Assembly (NCBI GenBank): GCA_022538095.1 | Contig: JAKYXN010000001.1 | Coordinates: forward strand, 62,001-126,000 | Direction: 5' to 3' | Origin: Puniceicoccaceae bacterium K14 | GTDB taxonomy: Bacteria > Verrucomicrobiota > Verrucomicrobiia > Opitutales > Opitutaceae | DNA: 64,000 bases | In this document: in pieces, positions 58,201 to 64,000 of the stretch | Layout of the letters: every line of letters starts with the position of its first letter | Numbering within the stretch: position 1 is the stretch's first letter | The notes under the pieces: generated by a model | Told to the model about the DNA's origin: nothing | The model's input: the letters and a program-made list of their open reading frames with translations, nothing else | Database searches by the model: none | Translations under genes and position numbers: made by a program

Positions 58201-59211
58201 GTAATCCTGATCCGAAACAATAGACAAAGAACCTAGATCATACAATTCGGAAGGTACGCCATTCACGACCTGAAAGATGCCTTTTGTATTAGAATCATCA
58301 CTTTCATTTAAGGAAACGTAAGAAAAATTTTGAAGATCGATAAAATCGAATACAAACGCATTATCATTCCAATTCGAAGCTGTACCCGTAATTCGCAGCA
58401 CAGCGCTGGCTAAGTAGTCGCCGCTGAAAACCGATTTATGAATACTGAGATTGCCCAACAGACCTGCAACAGTCGAGTTCCCAGGATTAGACAGTTCGTA
58501 ACGGCCATCGGACCACGCCCAATCCCCCCCTAATAATTCGACGAATTGAGAAGCATCCGCTGAAAAATCGTCTGCAATCAACGTATAAGTTTCTCTAAAA
58601 CCATCAGCAAACAAATCATCAAAATCAGCAAAACGAGAATTGGCGCCAAATCCCAACTGGCCACCAACAAACGTCGTATCAACGATTGATCCAAATTCTT
58701 CACCGTCAAGAAAAACACTTATTTCGTCACCGATACGATCAATCTCTATAAGGTAGTCCGATCCAGCGTAAAAGCGCTTCCCACCAAAACCCATAATTCG
58801 AGTACGTCTTCCATCAACAACTCTGAACACACCATTTGCAAAGGGCCATCTTAGATTACTTATCGATATATAATAAAAATTACTCGAATCCTGATACCCA
58901 AATAAAAGTGCGGCATCACACCACCGCCGTCGATGCTCACCCAAGCGTACTTTAGCACCAGCTCTGTAATCTTCTTCAAACCGTTCTTCATGCACACTAA
59001 TGCTTCTCATAAACCAATAAAAAACATCCTGGTTTCGAATCTGCCTAAAGTTCAAACCAAGTGGCTCATAGTGACCATCGCTAAGGCGCCAGTTACCCGA
59101 CACTTTAGTAAATCGATCAGCGTCAGAAGAAAAATCTTCCAGCACCTGCTCATTTGCCTGCAATGTTAAAAGCGACAAAACCAATATATAAAAAAAGCGA
59201 ATACATTTCAT
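49294..59211 (-). CDS. Giant secreted modular protein with two beta-helix regions and an esterase-like region
   Basis: 3305 residues; signal peptide MKCIRFFYILVLSLLTLQA. Modules, approximate residues: two LamG-like domains (25-390); three BIG2 Ig-like (394-648); FN3 (649-739); a DNRLRE-like beta region (741-937); FN3 (937-1024); a right-handed beta-helix (1029-1433) with YYVDPVTGS and LRTGDHGFPV; chitobiase C-terminal-like (1437-1517); an unassigned region (1520-1987) with GGHGLGRKWPILFAGLML; an Ig-like domain (1990-2083); LamG-like (2090-2272); FN3 (2274-2358); an SGNH/SASA-like region (2367-2937) with YQHGQSN and DTSHPARD; and a second beta-helix (2960-3305) with an inserted CBM-like segment (IYSPGDQVLYGDFLYTA). 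The catalogue suggests a surface-exposed or secreted polysaccharide-active machine. TonB receptor upstream, acetylesterase downstream. Exact activity unknown. Confidence 0.82.
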   Translation of the reverse strand: MKCIRFFYILVLSLLTLQANEQVLEDFSSDADRFTKVSGNWRLSDGHYEPLGLNFRQIRNQDVFYWFMRSISVHEERFEEDYRAGAKVRLGEHRRRWCDAALLFGYQDSSNFYYISISNLRWPFANGVFRVVDGRRTRIMGFGGKRFYAGSDYLIEIDRIGDEISVFLDGEEFGSIVDTTFVGGQLGFGANSRFADFDDLFADGFRETYTLIADDFSADASQFVELLGGDWAWSDGRYELSNPGNSTVAGLLGNLSIHKSVFSGDYLASAVLRITGTASNWNDNAFVFDFIDLQNFSYVSLNESDDSNTKGIFQVVNGVPSELYDLGSLSIVSDQDYVVEVERLGATVIVRLDGVEVAVIADSTPSGGQVGFGSKNDGGQFDDLLVSMTGQSQNPVTGVNLSPDAIQILVNESADLTAVLTPSEASFQSLTWSSSDANVATVNADGVVVAVGEGQSIITVSTVDGGYSDTSEVLVVVLVDRVSLSPEVLNLTVGETASLSETVFPSNATNKSVTWSSSDSAVASVDQNGFVTGAVVGSAMISVTTQDGGFSDASVVNVMIRVSGVSVLPSDLSLSVGESGSLSAEVTPVDATDTSVTWSTSDSEVATVDETGQVTAVNEGSATITATTNEGGFRDTSAVSVANVDREAPGVPSAVSVESVTATSVELSWNASADNIGVVGYTVYTDGGSPVNVVGTKITTVGLSPNNNYSFTVSAYDAHGNESAPSDSVAVTTTSSGQSISTEIVASGDDREIHSDGSAKWSGQGTIRVGGSSANVEGNAIFPFALPVLDADETIVGASFAAFLETKNNTPLVGPVDLYGLDYRTSSTVVSSSDFYTGPFGGDSAATAIDDAIATSSTPNATFTSTDSAGESKLLDYIRAQYSLGASGGDYVFLRLNSAHTDEFDYRFWTFGSADNSVVANQPRLTLLIGQSGIADTEAPSAPDGVFATEVASTSVDLSWNPATDNLEVVGYKIYTDGAAPLVVAGSSVTIAGLSPNVGYSFAVSAYDAAGNESSMSEEIEVTTASGSDGNVYYVDPVTGSMGGQGTASEPWSTLAEVFAAGKVFESGDTLYLRTGDHGFPVISGSNTRRVTIMAEPGHRPVLNRIDFNGASGWALKGVDIHTSVLPPWTAVLEHPVYPQWGNSLVLVANGSSNILFQDCDIYSIDDSSAWTADNWNYEAWNGFYIRQGSHYITIEDCQVRNVNFGIHMTDDTHNLTLRGNTVQRFCGDGLRARGKDLLIENNYIADAYQTNGNHSDLLQGFASQNVILRGNTFMNASEVGNPFLANSQGIACFGGWYDNWVIENNIVAVTHWHGITLYGARDSRIINNTVVLNPNGIGNGTPWISVEPLSGQASSGNYSHNNLTVEINGSSGTVLSNNIETTDYAAHFVDHANYDFRLLSTSSAVDAGTIDYAPTYDFEGDPRDGSPDVGADEFLAAVGQVATPTFSLPSGSYATAQSVSISSSTADATIRYTLDGTMPSRFLGQFYSDPIALDSAVELKAIAFKNGMEDSDVVSATYEIAGGDPELGTVWGATDEITSNGITWTFDREVVYGTFITGDFWIVGPANVIDISNSLNSSSYTPRVGQNGSMLNPLLGHDRQEQGYDDGLNSYNASLNVGRPNGQALSVSNPLSLAPHDSLVSQVSWLYNSSSDAESGCPSFNNATGTPRPATRSAGILTVLEQTPPDNSFRSPYVGNDNSVKYGIEDLDTDLLLELDVPSLNLPDISTLEDQMRRPWIDHVFEFLGAFVHPSEHMPNYGRDMGHIMLQSALAVHLDFEQLPGNPDKEQLLINLVQYGIDSTGIADNGGGWRANGGHGLGRKWPILFAGLMLDDAHMQSVGLWGQHDGTSSGVGTEFQEFQNCFYVSQTEVDLTNSAAWNPDSRDLADGKATAYAASDVGIPEWGLRHTYRPTQDNAHLEAKYRDINTGVHVGSALAVRLMDAETLWNHDAFIDYCDRIMALTDGGTGSNALPDFAKEMWTHYRNHDSSGPSAPSFITEPSIEEVDALGGSYTYSLAYGATEGNPVPVLAGVLSLDGVDVTSEINSDGYTVTAGVSPQVLLWEVTASNGVNPDATASVSVIVPSQTSGAAVSEDFSSDASNFEVVAGQVWSVEDGRYQLMHDGATNAGAGQLGYLSLHRTAFNGDYTASAIVNIFGTASVWNDAAFVFNYQDASNFYYVSLNESDDPDTLGIIKVEDGAHSQIYDLPDLSIASDVDYLVTVERSGASIIVSLNGAEVASLSDTAFSGGRVGFGSRNDSAQFDDLLVFGETIMDTTPPSVPEGLSSSNITNTSVDLSWSESTEDSGIVAYYVYTDGSDSISVDGTSVTVNGLNSGTTYSFTVTAYDPAGNESDQSVAIAVTTSGSGVSGLDAALLGAEEFVGMDVQNGERVTIFDAGFARGFNSAPIVWRGVCTDGGSQTVGGIVQVLAWDGNAYVWEDVGTVASDGAWSGTVNHVAKAGIEAPQLRFKDGIGTSALTNTFGVGIISYQHGQSNKYHWSYQGDLGSFPKPAVENEECVWVAFFAADFNDTSPQLAGHGRVYKVDNGALGYNDPNNSSAFLSTWPSAWRLIANTVNRNFGGVPTLVIPMEVSGEGLDALISESSAYFPSDKAGHLALAITDADRGQSIGVASLQFSSGTSSSYANDNLLGAALTGLLADGSTVAKPAAVAGRFGNSKTVAWSLDEIVDYSRAAVVLQESPWSFSSKVSDYLAAVSDIKSNGSYSQSPFNEGPIHMSPYDIGHVKGENDGVSDTSHPARDTLYGGPVAGLIHMNSALLASGHYPVADHRPDIVEKHPNGETSKLRIGWSGGWLTTPHLAMGRARLAGKPDVRGFRLNGVLVDAWIEDDDGNLATRGWCVIDKGSPITDTDIQSIDFGIEYQSSSGTADTASGWSKGHYLAVGFGNDGFATCRQEPRYSDLFSNFSDYAPDPQLLEANRTFVFPAIASSDSETNLKENLAALEFSTAIGGPANPAYTVGIDPLPSGCTLNGSIVTVGAGAVLDNWLLEGYAVRMVGDGATLRNVRFDESSILSGAHYHIFVDANADNCIIEDFDIVGRGNYDGAGAAVQVGLSGEGASFSSQSGLIVRRGRIRELSQDAFRLHGQFEVEFIDIGDFQNFLDGTTDYSASTIYSPGDQVLYGDFLYTAIASVQGDAPSGSKSDNTWWENQDPHCDVFNVRSVSAPSSIRWTRLDVEGANAVGINGTVWLAPNTGKDWPMDGGLVLEGLYITEKHPRHSANQIRGKNSGQVFDNIEFRHCWVAPSPNNGNYWDSLEGVSVWESMYDLFTESAIAGPVGADTTPSMEPSPLFP

Positions 59212-59559
59212 AATATAAATCTCTACAATTCTGGGATAAGATTTGATCCAGGTTAAAAGAGTTCAATCGAGGTGGGTTAAAATCCATCACAACAATCCTC
59301 TGAAAAGATAGAAAATACTGTGATGAGACTGGCACATTTGAGTCCTAAAACGACTAACAGAACGGCCAATACAGAGGTAATTATTAGATGGAGTAAGTTA
59401 GAGAAAAAAATCTTCTAAAACGAAGTCTTCAGCAACATCATCATCACTGACACTGTTAAGTAAAAAGAGAATACAATCTCTCAAAACAAATATAGACACA
59501 TCAAAAAAAGCCCCGCAGCGTAAGCCACGGAGCCAAGAGATCACACGGGTCTAAATCGA
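59212..59559. other. Gap between the TonB receptor and the giant gene
   Basis: 348 bases, AT-rich, no supportable gene. It contains the terminator of the receptor gene at 59503-59533 and must contain any separate promoter of the giant gene. Confidence 0.6.
59503..59533 (-). terminator. Terminator of the TonB receptor gene
   Basis: Read on the minus strand, GCTCCG pairs with CGGGGC (one G-U) and seven T follow. It lies 26 bases past the receptor stop, so the giant gene probably has its own promoter or is reached by read-through. Confidence 0.8.
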
Positions 59560-62500
59560 TTAAAAGCTAAAGGTGTTCGTCAATTGCCAAGAGGTCGTTG
59601 AAGACATACGTACAGCAGCCCAATCACCATTTGGCTGCGTAGATATTGGTATCAATTTTTTCTTTGCAAAGGCATCCTTAATGTTTAATTGGATACTCCA
59701 ATCGATCTTATCGTTCAATTCTTTGCTATAGCCTACCCACAGGTCGACGTGATCTATAGAGTCGTCATAGTATGGGTTTTGTAGATCGAATTCATAGCTC
59801 AAATCCGTTTCGCGTAATGGATACCCGATCACCGATTTATCCTCCCAACGATATGCCCCGCCTACTTTCACATTTTTCAAAATACCTTCAGTGAATCGAT
59901 AATTGCTAATAAGATTGAAACGCCATTCACGAACCTCTGGATTTGCTGTTCCCTCTAAGAGTTTGATCAAGCCAAAGTTCACGCGGAAATTCTGATTCCA
60001 ATAATTTAATAAAGTAGCATCTGGGTTAGAAGAAGACCACATACGCATCTGGCCGGCGTCCGTTTCGTTGTACCAATGGTCTACGAACTCAATAAAATCG
60101 AGCATGCTCCGTCCGCCAACATCGGTCCTGGTCACTTTGGTTTTGGAAGCATTAGCCGAAATTCTCCAATTTTTCGTTGGATTTGCCACAAACTCGAATT
60201 CAAGCCCCTTCGAGACTGCGTTTTGCGTGTAAGTCAATCCCTCGGGTGCAGTTGTTCTAACTTGACCGGACTCAGGAATACCGTCAACCGTAGCAGAGTC
60301 TCTCGGATCGTGAGTCCAACTCCATCCATTCAGAAATCCCTCAGGAAGAGCTTCCATCATCGCCCGATAGTCCGTAATGGCAGACGCTTCCAGTGCTTCT
60401 TCTCCAACTGGGAAATCATAACGCCAAGACTGGGCTGCGTTAGCAGGAATTCCATCCTTACCCCATTTTCCAGGAGCTAAATCGTATTCGTAGACATTCG
60501 TAAAATTTAGGCCAAGATTGATGGTTCTGCCTATCACCCAACTTCTCAGGCTTGTATCCGTACTTGTCAGATTCGACGCCGTTTCGTAACTGGTGATCCG
60601 CAAAGAAAATCGATTATCCTTAGTCGCTAGGAGAATACTCCTATCCACAGTATTACCAAATGGCGAAGGTAGTGGATTATTGTATATGTCCACGCGTCCC
60701 GCATCTGGTTGAAAGTTCTCAGACTCATTGTAATACAAGCTTACATTAATCGGTAGTTTTTCGCCAAAAAAGCGGTTAATGTGCATTGCGACACTATAAC
60801 TACGAGACTGGCCCGATTCGACTGTCGGAGTAAAATTAAGATTATAATCCTCATGCTCAGGATCAAAAACACGCGTTACCGCATTCGTAATCCGATTTTC
60901 AGAATTGTCGCCTAGATCCTCACGATAGGAACCATTACGTTGCCATGACGTATCCGTATCCTTTCTCCAACCATAAGTGCCAACGAGTGCTCCGTCTAGC
61001 AAGTATCCCTGCCAAATCAAAGCTTCCGACTTTACCTCGCCTTCGGAAATCGATCCAGCTGATAATAATTCTGGGGATACAAGCTTTCCTCCGTTTAATG
61101 CACTGACCACTGGAAGCGTACGCTCAACCCAACCAACATAATTGTCGGTATTTTCAGACTGAGTAGATACACTACCATCAGGTTTAGTCCATACATCACC
61201 TGCTGCGATTCCTGCCGGAGCATTCCAGGTCGCGTCAAAACTGTAATAGGTTCCGCTACTTGGATTTTGGACCGCGGTGAGACCAGGGATACCAGCACCT
61301 GAAGCACTTGCGCTTCCTAAAAGCGAACCTCCAAGGTAGTGAGTGGTATAGATACCTGTTGCGATATTTGTCCAGTCGCCATCATTGATGTCGCCAGAAT
61401 CAAATACAGCCTTCAGTCTTTCATCGTAAATATCACTGCCGATTCTCCAACGATCGAAATTGAGAGACTCTGTCGTTTGCCTATCCTCTGAAGCCATACC
61501 GGTCACAATATGTCTACCAAGGAAACGGGATAACCATCCCTCATTATCAAAATCCCGAAAATCAAGCTCGGCGTAAGCAGTCAATCGAGCAGACTCACGG
61601 TCCGACCCGTAGAGATAGTTTCTAGAGCGAGATGCGTCGGAAATAAATGGTCGCCCAACATTTGGATTGGGAGAACCGTCTCCAAGATGAGAGTTTGTAT
61701 CAATATTGATCGCAATATTATTAGGATCACCAAACAAGCCCTCTTGGCCACGATTAAAGCTTTGGTCGTACAGAGCGAGTTCGTATCCTACATTATTATT
61801 AAAAAACGTTTGCTGAAAGCTAACGTTAACCGCTTCGAAGTCACTCCATTCGCTTTTGTTAGGCCCATCCAAAAGGTGATTCCAAAAATCGAATACGGAC
61901 GAATCTTGAAGAAAGACATCTCTGTACTGTCCTGAATCCCATCCCGGTAGCTGAGCTTTGATGGCATACTGTGAATACGTATCGATTCCAGTGAGCCTTC
62001 CAAACTCTGTTCCGTCGATGGTGCCGTCAATCGTTCCATCAGGTGCAAGTCCCCCAAACGTATCCAACTCATGATCCTGAGAATAGCCAATCTGCGGAGA
62101 ATTCGCATCCGGAAACACCATCAACAATCCACCTACATTGGCTCCAAAATCACCAAGATAAGGAATGTAGTTAGCATTCAGAGCAGAGCTCCCATCTTCC
62201 AATATTTGATTCCTCATAGCTTCACCTTTACCTTCTTTATTGGCAAATTGATTCCAAGCTTCGTACGGGTCTCCAGTGTATCCACCTACCCCACCATAGA
62301 GCGGATAGCTGTAGGTTCCATCCGTATTGGCGGTTGCTCCGACATCGTTGAAAAACGGTGTGATCCGATCGATCGGCGTCAGCGTCCGCGGTCGATTACT
62401 ATCCAATTCGCCCTTTTCCCAGTTCGCATCCAACACAGTAGACATAGAGTCTGACTGGAGAAACTTAGGCTTGTAATTCATAGAGAAATAATACCGATCA

Positions 62501-63243
62501 TCATTACTCCAAGCTTCCTCTTGACGAAATTTTTCATTCTCGTCCAGCAAGGCCACGCGAACAGCAAGCTCGTCTTTTAGGACTTCTCGGTTCAAGCTCA
62601 CTTCGTAGCGGCGTGTTCCGTAGCTACCTAGCCTAAAAGTCGCCTTACCTTCATTAGTAAAGGTCGCCTTATCCAAAGAGTTATTGATAATCCCCCCGGG
62701 GCTGCCCAATCCATAGAGTATTGCATTGGGACCGCGCTGAAGCTCCACCCGACTTGTGTTGTATCCATCCCACGGCAGATCGGATATAAAGTAATTTCGC
62801 GTCCCATCTGCAGCTACCAAACCGCGGACACGAGTGTTTCCATTGGGCGAGCTAAAGTCTTCATTCGGTGTAGTGCCATTTCCAACACCTGAAAAATTTC
62901 CATTGGGTCCACCAACTTCCGTATTCGTCGCATAGGTGAGCAGCGATTCATTGTCAGTCGCTCCGACGTCCTCCAGAAATTCTTCTGTGATCACGGAAAT
63001 CGCTGAACCAACGTCCTTCAACTCGGTTTTAAGTCTCGATGCAGCCAAAGTGCTGCTCGCTCGATACCCTTGATCCTCGCTTGCTTCTACAACAAAGGGA
63101 GACAATTCGAAAACTCCCTCAGAATCCTCATCCTCTTGAGCAATCGTTAATGGGTGTGTCAATGCAGGCACAGCAAATAATGTCATTACTGCTTTCACCC
63201 CCTGCACTGATGGTAATCTTTTTAAAGTTGTTTGTATATTCAT
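59560..63243 (-). CDS. TonB-dependent outer-membrane receptor
   Basis: 1227 residues from the ATG at 63243; the frame is open 19 codons further. Signal region about 1-36 (VMTLFAVPALTHPLTIAQ). The segment EGVFELSPFVVEA is the N-terminal box common in Opitutia receptors. The plug domain (about 55-205) has SAISVITEEFLEDVGA, NTRVRGL, SRVELQRGPNAILYG and GSPGGIINNSL. The beta-barrel fills the rest and ends with the aromatic TNTFSF required for barrel assembly. It takes up oligosaccharides or siderophore-like ligands; the neighbouring LacI regulator and glycan genes favour a glycan. No SusD is present, as usual outside Bacteroidota. Confidence 0.95.
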   Translation of the reverse strand: MNIQTTLKRLPSVQGVKAVMTLFAVPALTHPLTIAQEDEDSEGVFELSPFVVEASEDQGYRASSTLAASRLKTELKDVGSAISVITEEFLEDVGATDNESLLTYATNTEVGGPNGNFSGVGNGTTPNEDFSSPNGNTRVRGLVAADGTRNYFISDLPWDGYNTSRVELQRGPNAILYGLGSPGGIINNSLDKATFTNEGKATFRLGSYGTRRYEVSLNREVLKDELAVRVALLDENEKFRQEEAWSNDDRYYFSMNYKPKFLQSDSMSTVLDANWEKGELDSNRPRTLTPIDRITPFFNDVGATANTDGTYSYPLYGGVGGYTGDPYEAWNQFANKEGKGEAMRNQILEDGSSALNANYIPYLGDFGANVGGLLMVFPDANSPQIGYSQDHELDTFGGLAPDGTIDGTIDGTEFGRLTGIDTYSQYAIKAQLPGWDSGQYRDVFLQDSSVFDFWNHLLDGPNKSEWSDFEAVNVSFQQTFFNNNVGYELALYDQSFNRGQEGLFGDPNNIAINIDTNSHLGDGSPNPNVGRPFISDASRSRNYLYGSDRESARLTAYAELDFRDFDNEGWLSRFLGRHIVTGMASEDRQTTESLNFDRWRIGSDIYDERLKAVFDSGDINDGDWTNIATGIYTTHYLGGSLLGSASASGAGIPGLTAVQNPSSGTYYSFDATWNAPAGIAAGDVWTKPDGSVSTQSENTDNYVGWVERTLPVVSALNGGKLVSPELLSAGSISEGEVKSEALIWQGYLLDGALVGTYGWRKDTDTSWQRNGSYREDLGDNSENRITNAVTRVFDPEHEDYNLNFTPTVESGQSRSYSVAMHINRFFGEKLPINVSLYYNESENFQPDAGRVDIYNNPLPSPFGNTVDRSILLATKDNRFSLRITSYETASNLTSTDTSLRSWVIGRTINLGLNFTNVYEYDLAPGKWGKDGIPANAAQSWRYDFPVGEEALEASAITDYRAMMEALPEGFLNGWSWTHDPRDSATVDGIPESGQVRTTAPEGLTYTQNAVSKGLEFEFVANPTKNWRISANASKTKVTRTDVGGRSMLDFIEFVDHWYNETDAGQMRMWSSSNPDATLLNYWNQNFRVNFGLIKLLEGTANPEVREWRFNLISNYRFTEGILKNVKVGGAYRWEDKSVIGYPLRETDLSYEFDLQNPYYDDSIDHVDLWVGYSKELNDKIDWSIQLNIKDAFAKKKLIPISTQPNGDWAAVRMSSTTSWQLTNTFSF

Positions 63244-63539
63244 TAGCATTCGTTTGGTTCTGATAGTTTGATACGAATTATTAGCTAGTTGAAGAGCCAC
63301 ATCTGTCGACAGGCGCAGAGTCGTTTTTAGTGCGAATCAAACACTAGATTGCTCAATAAGCAAAAACGCTTAGCCGAGCTAATAGACCGTAAAAATCATT
63401 ATTATGGTTTAGAGAGGTGTTGAGGTTTAATCGGGGTGAATTTCCAATGGCACGAACTCTCGTCCTAGGAAATTTGAAACAATAGAAACGGCTTGCATGC
63501 TAGCAACAACACTGCATGAACTTTCACTGTTAGGGGATC
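63244..63539. promoter_or_regulatory. Divergent promoter region with LacI-type palindromes
   Basis: Between the receptor and LacI genes. Two inverted repeats are candidates for a LacI-family operator: TAAGC-AAAAAC-GCTTA at 63357-63372 and TTGC-ATGCTA-GCAA at 63493-63506. The first is closer to the receptor start (114 bases upstream), the second lies 34 bases before the regulator. Neither is a proven site. Confidence 0.45.
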
Positions 63540-64000
63540 ATGAAAAAACGAATTACTCTAAGAGATATTGCTCAAAAAGTTGGAGTCAGCCACGTTACGA
63601 TTTCATTAGCGCTACGTGGTTCGACTGAAGTTTCTCGCAAACGACGGGAGGAGATTTGCAAAGTCGCTGAAGAAATGGGCTATCGTCCAGACCCAGTCCT
63701 AAATGCACTAAATTTTTATCGCCACTCTAAGGAGCGCCAAACCGATATCGGCACGATTGCCTTTGTCCACAATTGGCCGACGGATGACTTCCGCAGTCTT
63801 AAGATCGAACTGTTCACTCAGTACTACGAAGGAGCAGTCAAACAAGCAAAAGAACTCGGTTACAACACTGAAGAATTTTCACTGTCTACTTCGAACATGA
63901 CTCCCAAACGTTTACACTCTGTTATTTTAAATAGAGGAATCCGAGGAGTGATAATCCCTCCCATGAGAGATGCTGGAGATACAATAGACTGGGATTGGTC
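63540..64000 (+). CDS. LacI-family transcription regulator, N-terminal part (cut by window end)
   Basis: The first 153 codons. ATG at 63540 follows TTAGGGGATC, a fair ribosome-binding site. The N-terminal HTH is TLRDIAQKVGVSHVTISLAL followed by the hinge helix (AEEMGYRPDPVLNAL), then the start of the periplasmic-binding-protein-like sensor. It probably represses or activates the divergent TonB receptor gene in response to a sugar. The effector site is outside the window. Confidence 0.93.
   Translation, partial: MKKRITLRDIAQKVGVSHVTISLALRGSTEVSRKRREEICKVAEEMGYRPDPVLNALNFYRHSKERQTDIGTIAFVHNWPTDDFRSLKIELFTQYYEGAVKQAKELGYNTEEFSLSTSNMTPKRLHSVILNRGIRGVIIPPMRDAGDTIDWDW

Overview
The window looks like a chromosomal segment of a marine-type Verrucomicrobiota, most likely class Opitutia. 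This is inferred from a 1227-residue TonB receptor with an ELSPFVV-type N-terminus, secreted Ig/cadherin/FN3 giants, a multi-gene polysaccharide-degradation region, GTG/TTG starts and many genes without a clear Shine-Dalgarno site. No ribosomal RNA is present to fix the taxonomy.

Left part (1-18.8 kb), mostly housekeeping: the 5' end of rpsA (-), hisG (-), an orphan OmpR-type response regulator (+), a 49-residue membrane peptide gene (-), and a secreted ClpP-fold protease with a long coiled coil (-). Then comes a late haem operon hemF-hemE-hemN-protoporphyrinogen oxidase (+), malic enzyme and dnaE (+). Convergent to dnaE is a minus-strand envelope-polysaccharide group: a Wza-like lipoprotein, a dTDP-rhamnose end-step enzyme of the plant UER1/NRS-ER type, rfbB and rfbA. 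No rfbC is present, which fits a bifunctional epimerase/reductase.

Middle (19-37.8 kb): a 2754-residue secreted repeat protein with about 14 cadherin-like units, the last four interleaved with five Ig-like units; tRNA-Arg(ACG); hpf; an SDR; an RluA pseudouridine synthase; a 38-residue membrane peptide; an MFS transporter; two unknown genes; and hrpB. A 939-bp IS5-family element with perfect 21-bp ends lies directly against the degraded tail of an IS110-family transposase. The IS5 transposase frame is split at a run of six A.

Right part (37.8-64 kb), polysaccharide use: a minus-strand GH3, secreted serine hydrolase and sulfatase set diverges from a plus-strand AraC regulator, Na+/solute symporter and secreted heparinase II/III-like lyase. 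The sulfatase and GH3 lack signal peptides whereas the lyase has one, suggesting that extracytoplasmic cleavage and uptake precede cytoplasmic desulfation and glycoside hydrolysis. A secreted sialate O-acetylesterase-like enzyme, a 3305-residue modular giant (two beta-helix regions, an esterase-like region and an uncharacterised mid-protein domain), a TonB-dependent receptor and a divergent LacI regulator (cut by the window end) follow.

The strongest candidates for undescribed biology are the 3305-residue giant with its mid-protein domain, the secreted coiled-coil ClpP-like protease, the UER1-like rhamnose step and the cytoplasmic sulfatase arrangement.
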